DNA of 64,000 bases from NCBI GenBank assembly GCA_002505345.1, contig DAUY01000001.1:1-64000 (forward strand). Direction: 5' to 3'. The notes under the pieces were generated by a model, which was given only the letters and a program-made list of their open reading frames with translations, had not been told where the DNA came from and searched no databases. This document shows, one piece after another, positions 55,591 through 64,000 of the stretch. The translations under genes and the position numbers were made by a program. How positions within the stretch are numbered: the first letter of the stretch is position 1; the number at the start of each line of letters is the position of its first letter. This DNA is from Methanomassiliicoccaceae archaeon UBA370 (GTDB taxonomy: Archaea > Thermoplasmatota > Thermoplasmata > Methanomassiliicoccales > Methanomethylophilaceae).

Positions 55591-56106
55591 ATGGTAAGAA
55601 AGCCCGCATCGATGTACAGAGAAATTAAAGGACAGGCGTATACACGCCGCGAATACATGGGAGGAGTGCCCGCAAGCAGGCTCAGCCAGTTTGAAATGGG
55701 AGACCTCAAGGCAGACTTCCCGATCAAGATCACGCTCAGAGTGGAGAACAGGGTCCAGATAAGGCACACTGCCCTCGAGTCTGGACGTATCGCCGCCAAC
55801 AGGGTGCTGGGTAAGGTCGGAGTAAGCAACTACCACTTCACAGTCAGGACGTATCCCCATATGGTCCTGAGGGAAAACAAGATGGCTACCGGAGCAGGTG
55901 CAGACCGTGTTTCAAGCGGAATGCGCAACGGGTTCGGAAAGACCGTCGGAACCGCGGCCAGGCTTGAGCGCGGCCAGGCAGTATACACGATACGCTGCAC
56001 TCCCGCCGTATTCAACTCCGCCAAGGACGCCCTTTGGAGAGCGTCCATGAAAATGCCTTCTCCCTGCTACATTGATGTGGAAGAGGGCAAGGAATACGCC
56101 AAGTGA
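55591..56106 (+). CDS. rpl10e: 50S ribosomal protein L10e (uL16 family)
   Basis: L10e/uL16 lies near the peptidyl-transferase centre. The 171 residues show KPASMYREIKGQAYTRREY, the RIAANRVLGKV core, the PHMVLRENKMATGAGADR loop and a WRASMKMPSP end. The ATG at 55591 has GGTGGTG before it. Two in-frame GTG codons upstream belong to that site. The stop overlaps the Dph2 start by one base. Confidence 0.95.
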   Translation: MVRKPASMYREIKGQAYTRREYMGGVPASRLSQFEMGDLKADFPIKITLRVENRVQIRHTALESGRIAANRVLGKVGVSNYHFTVRTYPHMVLRENKMATGAGADRVSSGMRNGFGKTVGTAARLERGQAVYTIRCTPAVFNSAKDALWRASMKMPSPCYIDVEEGKEYAK

Positions 56107-57089
56107 TGTTCGACCTGGAGCTTGAACAGACCGCTCGGTGGATAAGGTCTAACGGCTATTCCAGAGTGGCTGTCCAGCTCCCGGAGGGACTCAAGCTCAG
56201 GGCGCCGGAGATCTCCGACGCGCTGAAATCCGCAGGCGCCGAGGTAATCATCGTCGGGCGCCCGTGCTATGGCGCCTGCGATTATTATTCTGACTACAAG
56301 AGAATCGCGGATGCGCTGGTACATTACGGTCATTCCGCCATGCCCTCGCTGGGGACCGATCCTGACGTCCTATTTGTCGAGGCCCGGGCCGACTGTTCCG
56401 TCGCCGGGCCGCTTGCCAAACACATCGGAATGCTTCCCGCAAACGTCGGGGTTCTGGCATCCATACAGTATATCGGCCTCATTCCCGAGGCCGCGGGGAT
56501 CATCGAGTCTTCCGGAAGGAAAGCCTTTATATCCGCCGGGGACAAGCGCATAATGTATCCCGGCCAGGTGCTCGGATGCGATTGCAGCGCAGCGGAAGCG
56601 GTATCGGACTCAGTAGATGCGTTCCTTTTTCTGGGCGAGGGGGACTTCCACCCACTGGCGGCCGCGTTCGGTACCGAAAAGGAGCTTTTCGTCCTCAATC
56701 CGATCACCGGCGAGATGAGGAGCATAGAGAGCATCAAGGACCGCATTCTGAGGAAGCGGTTCGCATCAATAACCATCGCCTCCGAAGCGGAAAGGTTCAT
56801 GATAATCATATGCAGCAAGGCGGGGCAGAACCGTTCTTCGGAAGCAGAGAAGATCGCCGATAAGATCAGAGAGGCGGGAAAAAAAGCCTACATGATACTC
56901 TTGGACGAGATAAACCCCGATACACTGGCACATTACCGTGTCGATGCATTTGTAAACACCGCTTGCCCGCGCATAGCCATGGACGAGTCGGCAAGATTCG
57001 GCAAACCTATTCTGACGGTTCCCGAGGCGGAGATCGCGTTGGGACTTCGCACCTGGGAAGATTACCAGTTCGATGCCATACGCGACTGA
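56106..57089 (+). CDS. dph2: Diphthamide synthase Dph2
   Basis: Dph2 is a [4Fe-4S] SAM enzyme that starts diphthamide formation on EF-2. The 327 residues have three domains with cluster cysteines in GRPCYGACD, LGCDCS and NTACPR, one per domain. The substrate EF-2 is in the same window, with H601 as target. The start overlaps the L10e stop, so the pair is co-translated. Confidence 0.94.
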   Translation: MFDLELEQTARWIRSNGYSRVAVQLPEGLKLRAPEISDALKSAGAEVIIVGRPCYGACDYYSDYKRIADALVHYGHSAMPSLGTDPDVLFVEARADCSVAGPLAKHIGMLPANVGVLASIQYIGLIPEAAGIIESSGRKAFISAGDKRIMYPGQVLGCDCSAAEAVSDSVDAFLFLGEGDFHPLAAAFGTEKELFVLNPITGEMRSIESIKDRILRKRFASITIASEAERFMIIICSKAGQNRSSEAEKIADKIREAGKKAYMILLDEINPDTLAHYRVDAFVNTACPRIAMDESARFGKPILTVPEAEIALGLRTWEDYQFDAIRD

Positions 57090-57141
57090 AACTGCCGCCG
57101 GCTGACTCACCTTAAAATAATCCCGAAGTAATGGTCACCCC

Positions 57142-57885
57142 ATGGTAACATCGGAAGAGTTTCTTTCCGGTCCCTTGCCCGATGCCCGGGTCGGCATCGG
57201 CCGCGGGTCGGACCTGGGGAACGTAGAAAGGAGCGCCGAAGCCTTCAAAGGCGGACGTGTCACGATATACGAGAACCCTGCAGAACTCGTTGATGATCTG
57301 GTGTCCGGGAAGATAGATGCCGCCGTTCGCGGAGACATGTCCTCATCCGTCCTGTTGCCGTTGCTGAAGCAGGCGATGGGTATCAAAGCGCTCGAAAGAA
57401 TCGTCCTCATGGAACCTCCCGGAGGAAAGCTTTTTCTCCTTTCCCCTGTGGGTATCGACGAGGGATGGACAGTCCAGCAGAGGTTCGGATTGGCCGTGAA
57501 CTCCGTGGGGCTTGCGCGCAGGATCGGCCTCGGGACGAGGATCGCCGTAATGTCGGGAGGAAGGTGCGAAGACTATGGACGATGCAAGGCGGTAAACAAC
57601 AGCATCGACGATGCCCGTTCGCTTGTGAAGATGCTCACCGAAAAGGGATATGACGCATATCATTCCCAGATACTGATAGAGAATGCGGTGAAGGACGCCG
57701 ATATCGTTATCGCTCCAGAGGGCATATCCGGCAATCTGCTGTTCAGGGCGATGCACCTGGTCGGTAACACTGCAGCCCTCGGGGCGCCGATAGTCAACAT
57801 GGAAAAAGTGTTCATTGACACTTCCAGGGCTAAAAAGGACTATCGCGACTCGATAGCCTTGGCCCTTAGACTTACGGAGAGATGA
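57142..57885 (+). CDS. mtxX: Methanogenesis marker protein 4 (MtxX-like)
   Basis: The 247 residues match the MtxX/Mmp4 group, a phosphate-acyltransferase-like fold found in methanogens. Marks are VGIGRGSD near the start, IENAVKDADIVIAPEG and GNTAALGAPIVNMEKVF near the end. Its exact role is not known; the name comes from its place beside methyltransferase genes. A TATA-like CTTAAAATAAT lies about 25 bp upstream, so the mRNA is leaderless. It overlaps queD by 4 bp. This is one reason to call the host a methanogen. Confidence 0.8.
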   Translation: MVTSEEFLSGPLPDARVGIGRGSDLGNVERSAEAFKGGRVTIYENPAELVDDLVSGKIDAAVRGDMSSSVLLPLLKQAMGIKALERIVLMEPPGGKLFLLSPVGIDEGWTVQQRFGLAVNSVGLARRIGLGTRIAVMSGGRCEDYGRCKAVNNSIDDARSLVKMLTEKGYDAYHSQILIENAVKDADIVIAPEGISGNLLFRAMHLVGNTAALGAPIVNMEKVFIDTSRAKKDYRDSIALALRLTER

Positions 57886-58364
57886 AAATGCAACTGGAGA
57901 TCGACGGAGAGTATTCAGGCTTAAGGTTCTCGGCCTGCCATTTTATTCCGAGACATGAGAAGTGCTCCAGACTTCACGGGCACTCTTACGTGATCCGTTT
58001 GAAGTTGGAAGGAGAAATCGGAGAGGACGGGATGCTCATGGACTTCGTCGTCCTGAAAAAGGAGCTCCGTGAGATGATAGCTCTTCTGGACCACATGACG
58101 CTTCTTCCCTCGGACTCGGAGGACGTGCTGATCGAGCTGACAGATACTTCGGTAGAGGCTGTCGCATGCGGCAAGAGGTATGTTTTCCCTGCAGAGGACG
58201 TGGTGATCCTGGACCTTCCCAACACCACGGCGGAGGAGATGTCCAAGCTGATGGTCCACAAGATGATCAAAGATGTGGCCTTCCCGGAGAACGTAAGGTC
58301 CGTATCCATCGGGCTGGACGAGGAACGCGGACAGACCGCATGGTACACGGTGGAGCTCAGATGA
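57882..58364 (+). CDS. queD: 6-carboxytetrahydropterin synthase QueD
   Basis: QueD makes 6-carboxy-tetrahydropterin from a GTP product, on the way to preQ0 and archaeosine. The 160 residues have zinc ligands in SACHFIPRHEKCSRLHGHSY and a later LLDHMTL and SKLMVHKM. The ATG overlaps the MtxX stop (ATGA), and the end overlaps QueC the same way. A pterin role in the methanopterin pathway is another option, but the Que neighbours decide. Confidence 0.93.
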   Translation: MKMQLEIDGEYSGLRFSACHFIPRHEKCSRLHGHSYVIRLKLEGEIGEDGMLMDFVVLKKELREMIALLDHMTLLPSDSEDVLIELTDTSVEAVACGKRYVFPAEDVVILDLPNTTAEEMSKLMVHKMIKDVAFPENVRSVSIGLDEERGQTAWYTVELR

Positions 58365-59029
58365 CGAAAGCGGTCGTCCTTCTTTCGGGCGGGCTCGATT
58401 CCACCACCGTGCTGGCAAAGGCGATCAGCGATGGATGCGAGGCGTTTGCGGTCAGCTTCCGCTACGGTCAGAGGCACAGCAGGGAGCTGATATCAGCCAC
58501 TGAGGTATGCAGACACTATGGCGTGATGCACACCATAATCGACATCAACCTCTCATCTTTCAGATCGGCTCTGACCAAGGAGGAGATCGCCGTCCCCATG
58601 GACCGCGAAGGGAGCTTGGACAAAGAGATACCCATAACGTACGTACCAGCGAGAAACATAATATTCCTGAGCATAGCCTCCGGGCTCTGCGAATCCATAG
58701 ATGCTGACAGGATATACATCGGCGCTAACGTCGTCGATTATTCAGGATACCCCGACTGCCGCCCGGATTTCTTCAGAGCCTTCGAGGCCATGTTGGAAAA
58801 GGGGACAAAGGCAGGCGTCGAGGGGAGCCCGATAAAGATAGTGACTCCGATACTGCACATGTCGAAGGCGGACATAGTCCGTCTGGGAAAGGAGCTGGGC
58901 GCTCCTCTCCATCTTACGTGGTCTTGCTACGAGGGAGGAGAGAGGGCATGCGGCCACTGTGATTCCTGCAGGCTCAGGCTCAAGGGCTTCGAAGAGGCCG
59001 GATACAAGGACGAGATCGATTACGAGTGA
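58361..59029 (+). CDS. queC: 7-cyano-7-deazaguanine synthase QueC
   Basis: QueC turns 7-carboxy-7-deazaguanine into preQ0 with ATP and ammonia. The 222 residues begin with the PP-loop AVVLLSGGLDSTTVLAK, then FRYGQRHSREL and YVPARNIIFLS, and end with the zinc site CYEGG...CGHCDSC. The start ATG overlaps the QueD stop by 4 bp. QueE follows 4 bp later, although it comes before QueC in the pathway. Confidence 0.95.
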   Translation: MTKAVVLLSGGLDSTTVLAKAISDGCEAFAVSFRYGQRHSRELISATEVCRHYGVMHTIIDINLSSFRSALTKEEIAVPMDREGSLDKEIPITYVPARNIIFLSIASGLCESIDADRIYIGANVVDYSGYPDCRPDFFRAFEAMLEKGTKAGVEGSPIKIVTPILHMSKADIVRLGKELGAPLHLTWSCYEGGERACGHCDSCRLRLKGFEEAGYKDEIDYE

Positions 59030-59033
59030 TCCG

Positions 59034-59657
59034 ATGGATATATGCGAAACGTTTGTGTCGATCCAGGGCGAGGGCCTGATGATGGGAGTTCCCACGTTAT
59101 TCATCCGTACGGCCGGATGCAACCTGGACTGCTCATGGTGCGACACGAAGTACGCCTTCGGCGGCGGCAAGGAAACGCACGTCGGGGAGCTGGCAGAGAT
59201 GGCGGCCGGGATATCGCATGTTTGCGTCACGGGAGGGGAGCCTATGCTGCAGAAAGAACTGCCCGAGCTGCTTGAACTCCTTCTCTCAGAAGGAAAGCAC
59301 GTCGTCCTCGAGACCAACGGATCGATGGATGTGAGAGGGCTGCCGAAGGACAGGAACCTCATGATAAGCATGGACATCAAATGTCCCTCTTCCGGGATGT
59401 CGGAAAAGATGCTGACCTCGAACATAGCCTCCCTCGGAGAGAAAGACCAGCTTAAATTCATCATCAGCGATGTTGCTGATTTCGAATTCGCCGTCGATGT
59501 TCTGAAGGAATACGCGCCCAAGACCAATGTCATCTTCTCGCCGGTGGGCGGGATGGACCTCAGGCCCCTCGCCGAAGAGGTCCTTCGGAGAAAGCTCGAG
59601 GTCCGTGTCCTGCCGCAGCTTCACAAGATCATATGGGGAGACATGCGCTCAGTCTGA
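59034..59657 (+). CDS. queE: 7-carboxy-7-deazaguanine synthase QueE
   Basis: QueE is a radical SAM enzyme that contracts the pterin ring. The 207 residues have ETFVSIQGEG at the start and the shortened triad CNLDCSWCD, then VTGGEPMLQ and ETNGSMD. It completes the set queD-queC-queE for preQ0; the archaeosine transglycosylase lies elsewhere. Its 3' end overlaps the convergent NifX-like gene by 9 bp. Confidence 0.94.
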   Translation: MDICETFVSIQGEGLMMGVPTLFIRTAGCNLDCSWCDTKYAFGGGKETHVGELAEMAAGISHVCVTGGEPMLQKELPELLELLLSEGKHVVLETNGSMDVRGLPKDRNLMISMDIKCPSSGMSEKMLTSNIASLGEKDQLKFIISDVADFEFAVDVLKEYAPKTNVIFSPVGGMDLRPLAEEVLRRKLEVRVLPQLHKIIWGDMRSV

Positions 59658-60005
59658 ATCCCTCTGGGATTCGAACTTTTTCCTGTGCTCGTAACGTCTT
59701 CTGAAGTCGGAAACGCTCTCCTCCACCGTGCCTTCCTCATCGGTTGAAACTGCTATGCCGGCGGCCGTGAGCCTGTCATATCCGTGGTGGCCTATGCCGC
59801 CCACGATCACGGCGTCCACCCCCATGCCGACGATGGCGTCCGCCACAAGCATGCCGGCACCGGATGCCGCATCCTTATGCTCGTTCTCGACCACGGTGAA
59901 GTCCATCGTCTCCATGTCCACGATAAGGAAGTAGGGTGCGCGGCCGAAATCATCGGCAACATACGAATCCAGCGTATCCCCTTCCGCTAGCACGCCTATC
60001 TTCAT
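59649..60005 (-). CDS. NifX/NafY-type Fe-Mo cofactor domain protein
   Basis: This 118-residue protein has the dinitrogenase cofactor-binding fold (MKIGVLAEGDTLDSYVADDFGRAP, VGGIGHHGYDRL). Such stand-alone proteins carry or store Fe-S parts. It overlaps the end of the Mrp ATPase gene by 4 bp, so the two form a pair. The role in nitrogenase is not implied. Confidence 0.88.
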   Translation of the reverse strand: MKIGVLAEGDTLDSYVADDFGRAPYFLIVDMETMDFTVVENEHKDAASGAGMLVADAIVGMGVDAVIVGGIGHHGYDRLTAAGIAVSTDEEGTVEESVSDFRRRYEHRKKFESQRDSD

Positions 60006-60829
60006 TTCGCCTCGACCGTCGCAATTATTTTCTTTATGATCGATTGGAACGCTTTGGCGGAAGCGGAATCAGGGTCGCTCAGGACTGCAGGCATTCCGCT
60101 GTCTCCTGACAAGACGACCGAAGGTTCAATCGGGACCTTTCCCAGGAACTGGACGCCGAACTCCTTCGCGACCGCCTCTCCGCCGCCGCTTTTGAAGATA
60201 TCGGTCTGCTCGCCGCAGTGCGGGCAGATGAATCCGCTCATATTCTCCACAAGCCCGATAACAGGTATCTTAGCTTCGGCGGAGAACGTGATAGTCTTGC
60301 GGCTGTCTATCAGGGAAACGTCCTGAGGGGTGGTGACTATGACTGCGCCGTCAGGCTTGGGAATCAACTGGATTATGGAAAGGGCTTCGTCTCCGGTCCC
60401 CGGCGGCATATCGATGACCAGATAGTCCAGGTCTCCCCATTCGACATCTTCTATGAACTGCCTTATGGCATTCATCTTCACGGGCCCCCTCCATAGTATA
60501 GGTGTGTCCTTGGTGGGAAGCAGGAACGCCATCGACATCACCTTGAGGGAAGGGGGGACGATCACCGGGACAAGCTTCTCGTCCCGGACGTCCAGCTTCT
60601 CGTCCTCTATGCCGAACATCTTCGGGATATTGGGTCCCGTGATGTCCACGTCCATGATCCCGGTCTCGTATCCCATGTTGGACAGGGCGCAGGCGAGGTT
60701 CGAAGAAACGGTGCTCTTTCCGACGCCTCCCTTACCGCTGAGAACTATTATGACGTGTTTGATCTTTCCGAGGCTCTCTTTGAGTCTGGTGTCTTCTTCG
60801 ATTTTATCAGCGCTGATGACTCCTGCCAT
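60002..60829 (-). CDS. Mrp/NBP35-family Fe-S carrier ATPase
   Basis: This P-loop ATPase carries Fe-S clusters to target proteins. The 275 residues have the deviant Walker A VLSGKGGVGKSTVSSN, DVDITGPNIPKMF, the VIDMPPGTGDEA region and the cluster CxxC in FICPHCGE. It is followed by the NifX-like gene in one operon. It fits with the Suf genes 1 kb away. Confidence 0.94.
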   Translation of the reverse strand: MAGVISADKIEEDTRLKESLGKIKHVIIVLSGKGGVGKSTVSSNLACALSNMGYETGIMDVDITGPNIPKMFGIEDEKLDVRDEKLVPVIVPPSLKVMSMAFLLPTKDTPILWRGPVKMNAIRQFIEDVEWGDLDYLVIDMPPGTGDEALSIIQLIPKPDGAVIVTTPQDVSLIDSRKTITFSAEAKIPVIGLVENMSGFICPHCGEQTDIFKSGGGEAVAKEFGVQFLGKVPIEPSVVLSGDSGMPAVLSDPDSASAKAFQSIIKKIIATVEAK

Positions 60830-60905
60830 TTCTATCGCCCCGTCAGTGTCTCTGTGTTTTAAGAACTATTGCCATGTTTGAGGCCGGCGCAATGGATTTA
60901 TCCGC

Positions 60906-61328
60906 ATGAGCGCATGTAGGGCTATGCCTTTAGGTGATCCGCACGGCGGAGACTTCGAATATACGGACGAAGGGCTTCCCAAGAACATAACGGCTGTCAG
61001 GATTCCTACCGGGGACCTAGACACCAGCATAGGCTTCTACTCGGACCTGCTGGGCATGGAGGTAGTGGACCGAAAGGACGCTCACGCCGTGCTGAGGCGC
61101 GAGGACGCGGTGATACTTCTGGTCGTATCGTCGCATACGGGGGTCGACACCGGCTTCTACATAGGGGTGGACGACCCATATGCCCTCCACAGGCGCCTGA
61201 TAGACGAGGGAGTCGTGTTCATGGTGGACCCGGAGATGGGCCCCATCGGCGTGTACACTTCGTTCCGTGATACGGACGGAAACGTGATCAGAGCGGTAGA
61301 CAAGCACGCTGTGGAATCTTTCTTCTGA
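60906..61328 (+). CDS. VOC-family (glyoxalase-like) protein
   Basis: This 140-residue protein has the vicinal oxygen chelate fold: VRIPTGDLDTSIGFYSDLLG at the start, then FYIGVDDPYALHRRLIDEGV and SFRDTDGNVIRAVD. Metal ligands are not certain. The substrate is unknown. An ATG at 60924 is another start. Its stop abuts that of SufB from the other strand. Confidence 0.85.
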   Translation: MSACRAMPLGDPHGGDFEYTDEGLPKNITAVRIPTGDLDTSIGFYSDLLGMEVVDRKDAHAVLRREDAVILLVVSSHTGVDTGFYIGVDDPYALHRRLIDEGVVFMVDPEMGPIGVYTSFRDTDGNVIRAVDKHAVESFF

Positions 61329-62546
61329 TCAGTTCCCGAGGTCGGCCATGCTGGTGGCCTCCTTGATCTTGGCCTCGAGCTGAGGCGGGAGTCCGGATAT
61401 CCCTCCGGACAGGAAGCCCCTGACGATCATGCTCACCGCTTCGTCTTCGGAAAGACCCCTGGACATCAGATATTCGATCTGGTCCCTGGCAATCTTTCCC
61501 ACCGCGGCCTCGTGTGTCATCTCCAGGTCTGAAACGTTCGCCTCCAGCTCGGGGATTGCAAGGGTGGTGCCGCCGTCCTTGAGGATGATGCTCTTGCATT
61601 CCAGGTGCGCCTTCACTCCGACCGCGTTACCGATGAGCCGTCCGCGGGCGACCATCCTTCCACCGACTGTGATGCTCCTGCTGATTATCTCGGCCGAAGT
61701 GTCTTTGCTGTTCAGAGACACTATGGATCCGCTGTCAATGTCGGAACCCTCGTGCGCGATGCACATGGAGTTGAACTTGGCGGTCGCACCGGGGCCGTTG
61801 AGATTCGCCACGGGGTTGCTCTGCAGCGTGCCGACTTTGTCGAGTATAACGTAATTGTTGGTGAAATGCGAGTTCTTGCCGACGTTGATGCCGGTCCTGG
61901 GCCTCACCGAGGTCTTGTCTCCCCAGTTGTGGATCATCGAATATGAAAGTGATGCGTTGTCTCCGATGAACATCTCGGAAACCCCCACATGCACGGATTC
62001 GTTGGCATGGGGGCTTGTCGCGCACCCGGTTATCACATCTGCGGACGCGTTATCCTCCACAAAGATCATATTGTGGACATTCTGGATTACTTTGTCGGCG
62101 TTCAGGAGCATGCAGGACTGAATCGGTGTCTTGATGTGGTATCCTGACTTGACCCTTATGAAGTATCCGTCCGACTGCTCGAGGTACGTATGGGCCGTGA
62201 ACTTGTCCTTATCGGGCGCCACGGCGGTCCAGACATGCTCTCTGACCCAATCGTATTTTTTCATGGCCTGCTGGGTGGTGATTATCTCCACTCCCTCAGG
62301 ATTGCATGCCGAGCAGTGGCTCAAAGAATTGTCTATGAACATGATGGTCCCGGAACGGGATTCCTCGTCCGTTGTCACGCCGACGCTCTGCATAGTGCCT
62401 TTGAATTCGTTCCCCGAACTTCCGAGGTCATCGATGACGGGGCCGTCGCGGGTGCCCGTCGCATATTTCGTGAGGTCCACGTCTTCGCCGTACGCGGCCT
62501 TCTTTCCGAGGGCCTTCTTCACTCTATCGTCACTATGTGCTGACAT
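61329..62546 (-). CDS. sufB: SufB/SufD Fe-S scaffold protein
   Basis: This is the scaffold of the minimal SufBC system that builds Fe-S clusters. The 405 residues are smaller than bacterial SufB. They have the beta-helix core (SVRPRTGINVGKNSHF and VSLNSKDTSAEIISRS), the family end part SDLEMTHEAAVGKI and YLMSRGLSEDEA. The ATG at 62546 is used, with GGAG about ten bases upstream, inside the end of SufC. No separate SufD is near. Confidence 0.94.
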   Translation of the reverse strand: MSAHSDDRVKKALGKKAAYGEDVDLTKYATGTRDGPVIDDLGSSGNEFKGTMQSVGVTTDEESRSGTIMFIDNSLSHCSACNPEGVEIITTQQAMKKYDWVREHVWTAVAPDKDKFTAHTYLEQSDGYFIRVKSGYHIKTPIQSCMLLNADKVIQNVHNMIFVEDNASADVITGCATSPHANESVHVGVSEMFIGDNASLSYSMIHNWGDKTSVRPRTGINVGKNSHFTNNYVILDKVGTLQSNPVANLNGPGATAKFNSMCIAHEGSDIDSGSIVSLNSKDTSAEIISRSITVGGRMVARGRLIGNAVGVKAHLECKSIILKDGGTTLAIPELEANVSDLEMTHEAAVGKIARDQIEYLMSRGLSEDEAVSMIVRGFLSGGISGLPPQLEAKIKEATSMADLGN

Positions 62547-63274
62547 GAATCGCATTCTCCGTATCCGTTCTTCCTGATGGTGTTGAGAAGGTCGGTTGGC
62601 CTTCCTGTGCATCTGATCTGTCCCTCGCCCATGACATAGGCCTTGTCCGCGCCGATATAATCCAGAATCTGGCCTGTGTGCGTGATGACCAGCGCGGAGA
62701 CGTGTTTGGGCCCTCCGCTGCGACATTTGGTCTGGTCGTAAAGCAGGTCGTGCACCTTGTTACCTATAAGGTCGATGCTCTGAAGGTCTACACCCGATTC
62801 GGGCTCGTCGAGCATCAGGAAGTCCGGCCTCTGTGCAGTCAACTGGAGTAGTTCGGACCTTTTGATCTCTCCTCCCGAAAAACCCACATTTATATCTCTG
62901 TCAAGGAAACCGCTCATCCTGAAATCGCTGGCCTCGGACAGGACCTCCTCGGCGCAGTCCTCGTCGGCGGTGGTCCTTATTAGGTCGCCGAGCTTCACGC
63001 CTGTGACGTTGGGTGGCCTCTGCATCATCATACCTATGCCCATTTTCGCACGTTCGTCTACGGGAAGATGCGTGATGTCTACGCCTTTGAAGATTATCTG
63101 CCCCTCGGTGATGGTGCTGGTGCTGTATCCCATTATAGCAGATAGCAGGGTCGATTTACCCGAACCGTTGGGTCCGAAAAGTACACAGGTCTCCCCCTCC
63201 TTTACGGAAAGGTCCACTCCTCTGAGTATCTCCCTGTTCCCTGCCACGGCGTGAAGGTTCTTTATTTCGAGCAT
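62519..63274 (-). CDS. sufC: SufC ATPase
   Basis: SufC is the ABC-type ATPase that drives SufB. The 251 residues have Walker A GPNGSGKSTLL, the Q-loop MMMQRPPNVTG, the signature GFSGGEIKRSELLQL and Walker B FLMLDEPESGVD. AGGTG precedes the ATG at 63274; an upstream start adds seven residues. It overlaps SufB by 28 bp. Confidence 0.95.
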   Translation of the reverse strand: MLEIKNLHAVAGNREILRGVDLSVKEGETCVLFGPNGSGKSTLLSAIMGYSTSTITEGQIIFKGVDITHLPVDERAKMGIGMMMQRPPNVTGVKLGDLIRTTADEDCAEEVLSEASDFRMSGFLDRDINVGFSGGEIKRSELLQLTAQRPDFLMLDEPESGVDLQSIDLIGNKVHDLLYDQTKCRSGGPKHVSALVITHTGQILDYIGADKAYVMGEGQIRCTGRPTDLLNTIRKNGYGECDSCQHIVTIE

Positions 63275-63385
63275 ATTCCGCACCTTAAGCCTCAAGGTTA
63301 TCGATTGCTAAATAGTTGTCTGTATTACGTTCTGGACATCGGGGTCAGGCGAAGAGATTATACTGGTCGGGACACTTTCGGTCTT

Positions 63386-63967
63386 ATGAAGCTCATCGCG
63401 CTCAACGGCAGTCCGCGTCTTATCGGGAACACGTCCAACATCATAATGGACATGCTGGACATCTTCTCCAGAGAGGGCATCGAGACGGAGCATATCCAGC
63501 TTTACGCATACAATTTCATCCCTTGCAACGACTGCAGGTCATGCGAGATGAGGGGCGACGGGAGATGCATCAACGAAGAAGACGGCTTCAACGAACTACT
63601 GGACAAGCTTAGGGAGGCCGACGGGATAGTCTTCGCCAGCCCGGCGTATTATGGTGGTGTGACGGGACAGATGAAGATCTTCATGGAAAGGGCAGGGCTT
63701 TCTCTCGAAACTGGCGATATGGGCCTCAGGCGCAAGGTCGGAGGCGCGATCGCCGTGGCCGGACACGACGGAGCTACCGCCGCATATTCCCAGATGGTCA
63801 ACTTCATGCTGCGGAACCAGATGGTCGTCTGCGGTTCTACGCCCCACACCACATTCAGGGCGCTGAATCCGCCCCAGTTCTCTGCGGACAAGGATGCCGT
63901 GAAGGCCGTCTCGATATTAGCGGGAGAGATGATCTGGGCAATGGAGCGCCTCAGTCAGAAGAAGTAA
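63386..63967 (+). CDS. Flavodoxin-like NAD(P)H-dependent FMN protein
   Basis: This 193-residue protein is of the iron-sulfur flavoprotein/FMN-reductase group. It starts with KLIALNGSPRLIGNTSNIIMD (FMN loop). A cysteine set CNDCRSCEMRGDGRC sits around residue 52 and may hold a [4Fe-4S] cluster. It continues with SPAYYGGVTGQMKIFMERAG. It is divergent from SufC. The ATG at 63386 lies 26 bp after a TATA box GATTATACT, so it is leaderless; longer frames are rejected. The last 33 bp of the window hold nothing I can name. Confidence 0.88.
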   Translation: MKLIALNGSPRLIGNTSNIIMDMLDIFSREGIETEHIQLYAYNFIPCNDCRSCEMRGDGRCINEEDGFNELLDKLREADGIVFASPAYYGGVTGQMKIFMERAGLSLETGDMGLRRKVGGAIAVAGHDGATAAYSQMVNFMLRNQMVVCGSTPHTTFRALNPPQFSADKDAVKAVSILAGEMIWAMERLSQKK

Positions 63968-64000
63968 AACCCGCATCCTTCTTCTACGCAGATTTTGGCC

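Overview
The window is chromosomal DNA from a moderately GC-rich archaeon, most likely a host-associated methanogen of the Methanomassiliicoccales/Thermoplasmata type. Four things suggest this. The 16S rRNA 3' end and the archaeal str operon (S12-S7-EF2-EF1A-S10) are archaeal. The 16S and 23S genes are about 27 kb apart, with no tRNA-Ala or 5S beside them. A methanogenesis marker protein (MtxX/Mmp4-like) is present. UAG is almost absent as a stop: 2 of about 67 genes, as expected where UAG is read as pyrrolysine. No pyl gene lies in the window, so the assignment is an inference.

Layout. 0-5 kb: partial 16S, a flavodiiron protein, tRNA-Gln, an MtaB-type tRNA methylthiotransferase and aIF2-beta fused to TRAM. 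5-11.4 kb: an aminotransferase and the str operon, closed by a strong hairpin terminator. 11.4-18 kb: ilvD, two PH-domain membrane proteins, chorismate mutase/chorismate synthase, archaeal shikimate kinase and tRNA-Ala. 18-21.8 kb: a catalase-DUF454-PerR stress cassette with a palindromic operator, divergent from an MFS transporter. 21.8-27.4 kb: a short alanyl-tRNA synthetase without its C-terminal domain, a chorismate mutase-prephenate dehydrogenase fusion, an ADTH-synthase-like aldolase, and NifB divergent from a UPF0216 gene. 27.4-30.6 kb: 23S rRNA with two promoters, a structured leader and a long processing stem. 30.7-36.7 kb: MBL hydrolase, Sua5, methionine aminopeptidase, tRNA-Leu, a duplicated-domain membrane protein, then S13-S4-S11-Rpo3. 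36.7-45.3 kb: PolD large subunit, a NOG1-like GTPase and a 1351-residue surface protein with a lamin-tail domain. 45.3-51 kb: a lipid block with a Tes-like radical SAM protein, a tiny 2[4Fe-4S] ferredoxin and geranylgeranyl reductase, convergent with mevalonate kinase, an unknown acidic protein and an aminotransferase. 51-57 kb: small membrane protein, HD hydrolase, SerRS, YhbY, RNase P component 4, an unknown protein, L10e and Dph2. 57-64 kb: MtxX-QueD-QueC-QueE, a NifX-like protein with Mrp ATPase, a VOC protein, SufB-SufC and a flavodoxin-like protein.

How the genes work together. Lipid synthesis is represented at several steps: mevalonate kinase feeds isoprenoids, geranylgeranyl reductase saturates the chains, and the Tes-like enzyme would join them into tetraethers, with the embedded ferredoxin a plausible shared electron carrier. 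Aromatic biosynthesis is spread over four loci. Translation and tRNA modification are heavily represented (t6A, ms2t6A, archaeosine precursor, diphthamide). FprA, catalase and PerR form an oxygen-defence set, and Suf, Mrp and NifB/NifX-like proteins serve Fe-S metabolism. I see no CRISPR array, insertion sequence, prophage or restriction system. The most interesting material is the Tes-ferredoxin-GGR operon, the truncated AlaRS, the 23S leader, several palindromic promoter elements and the two UAG-ending membrane genes.
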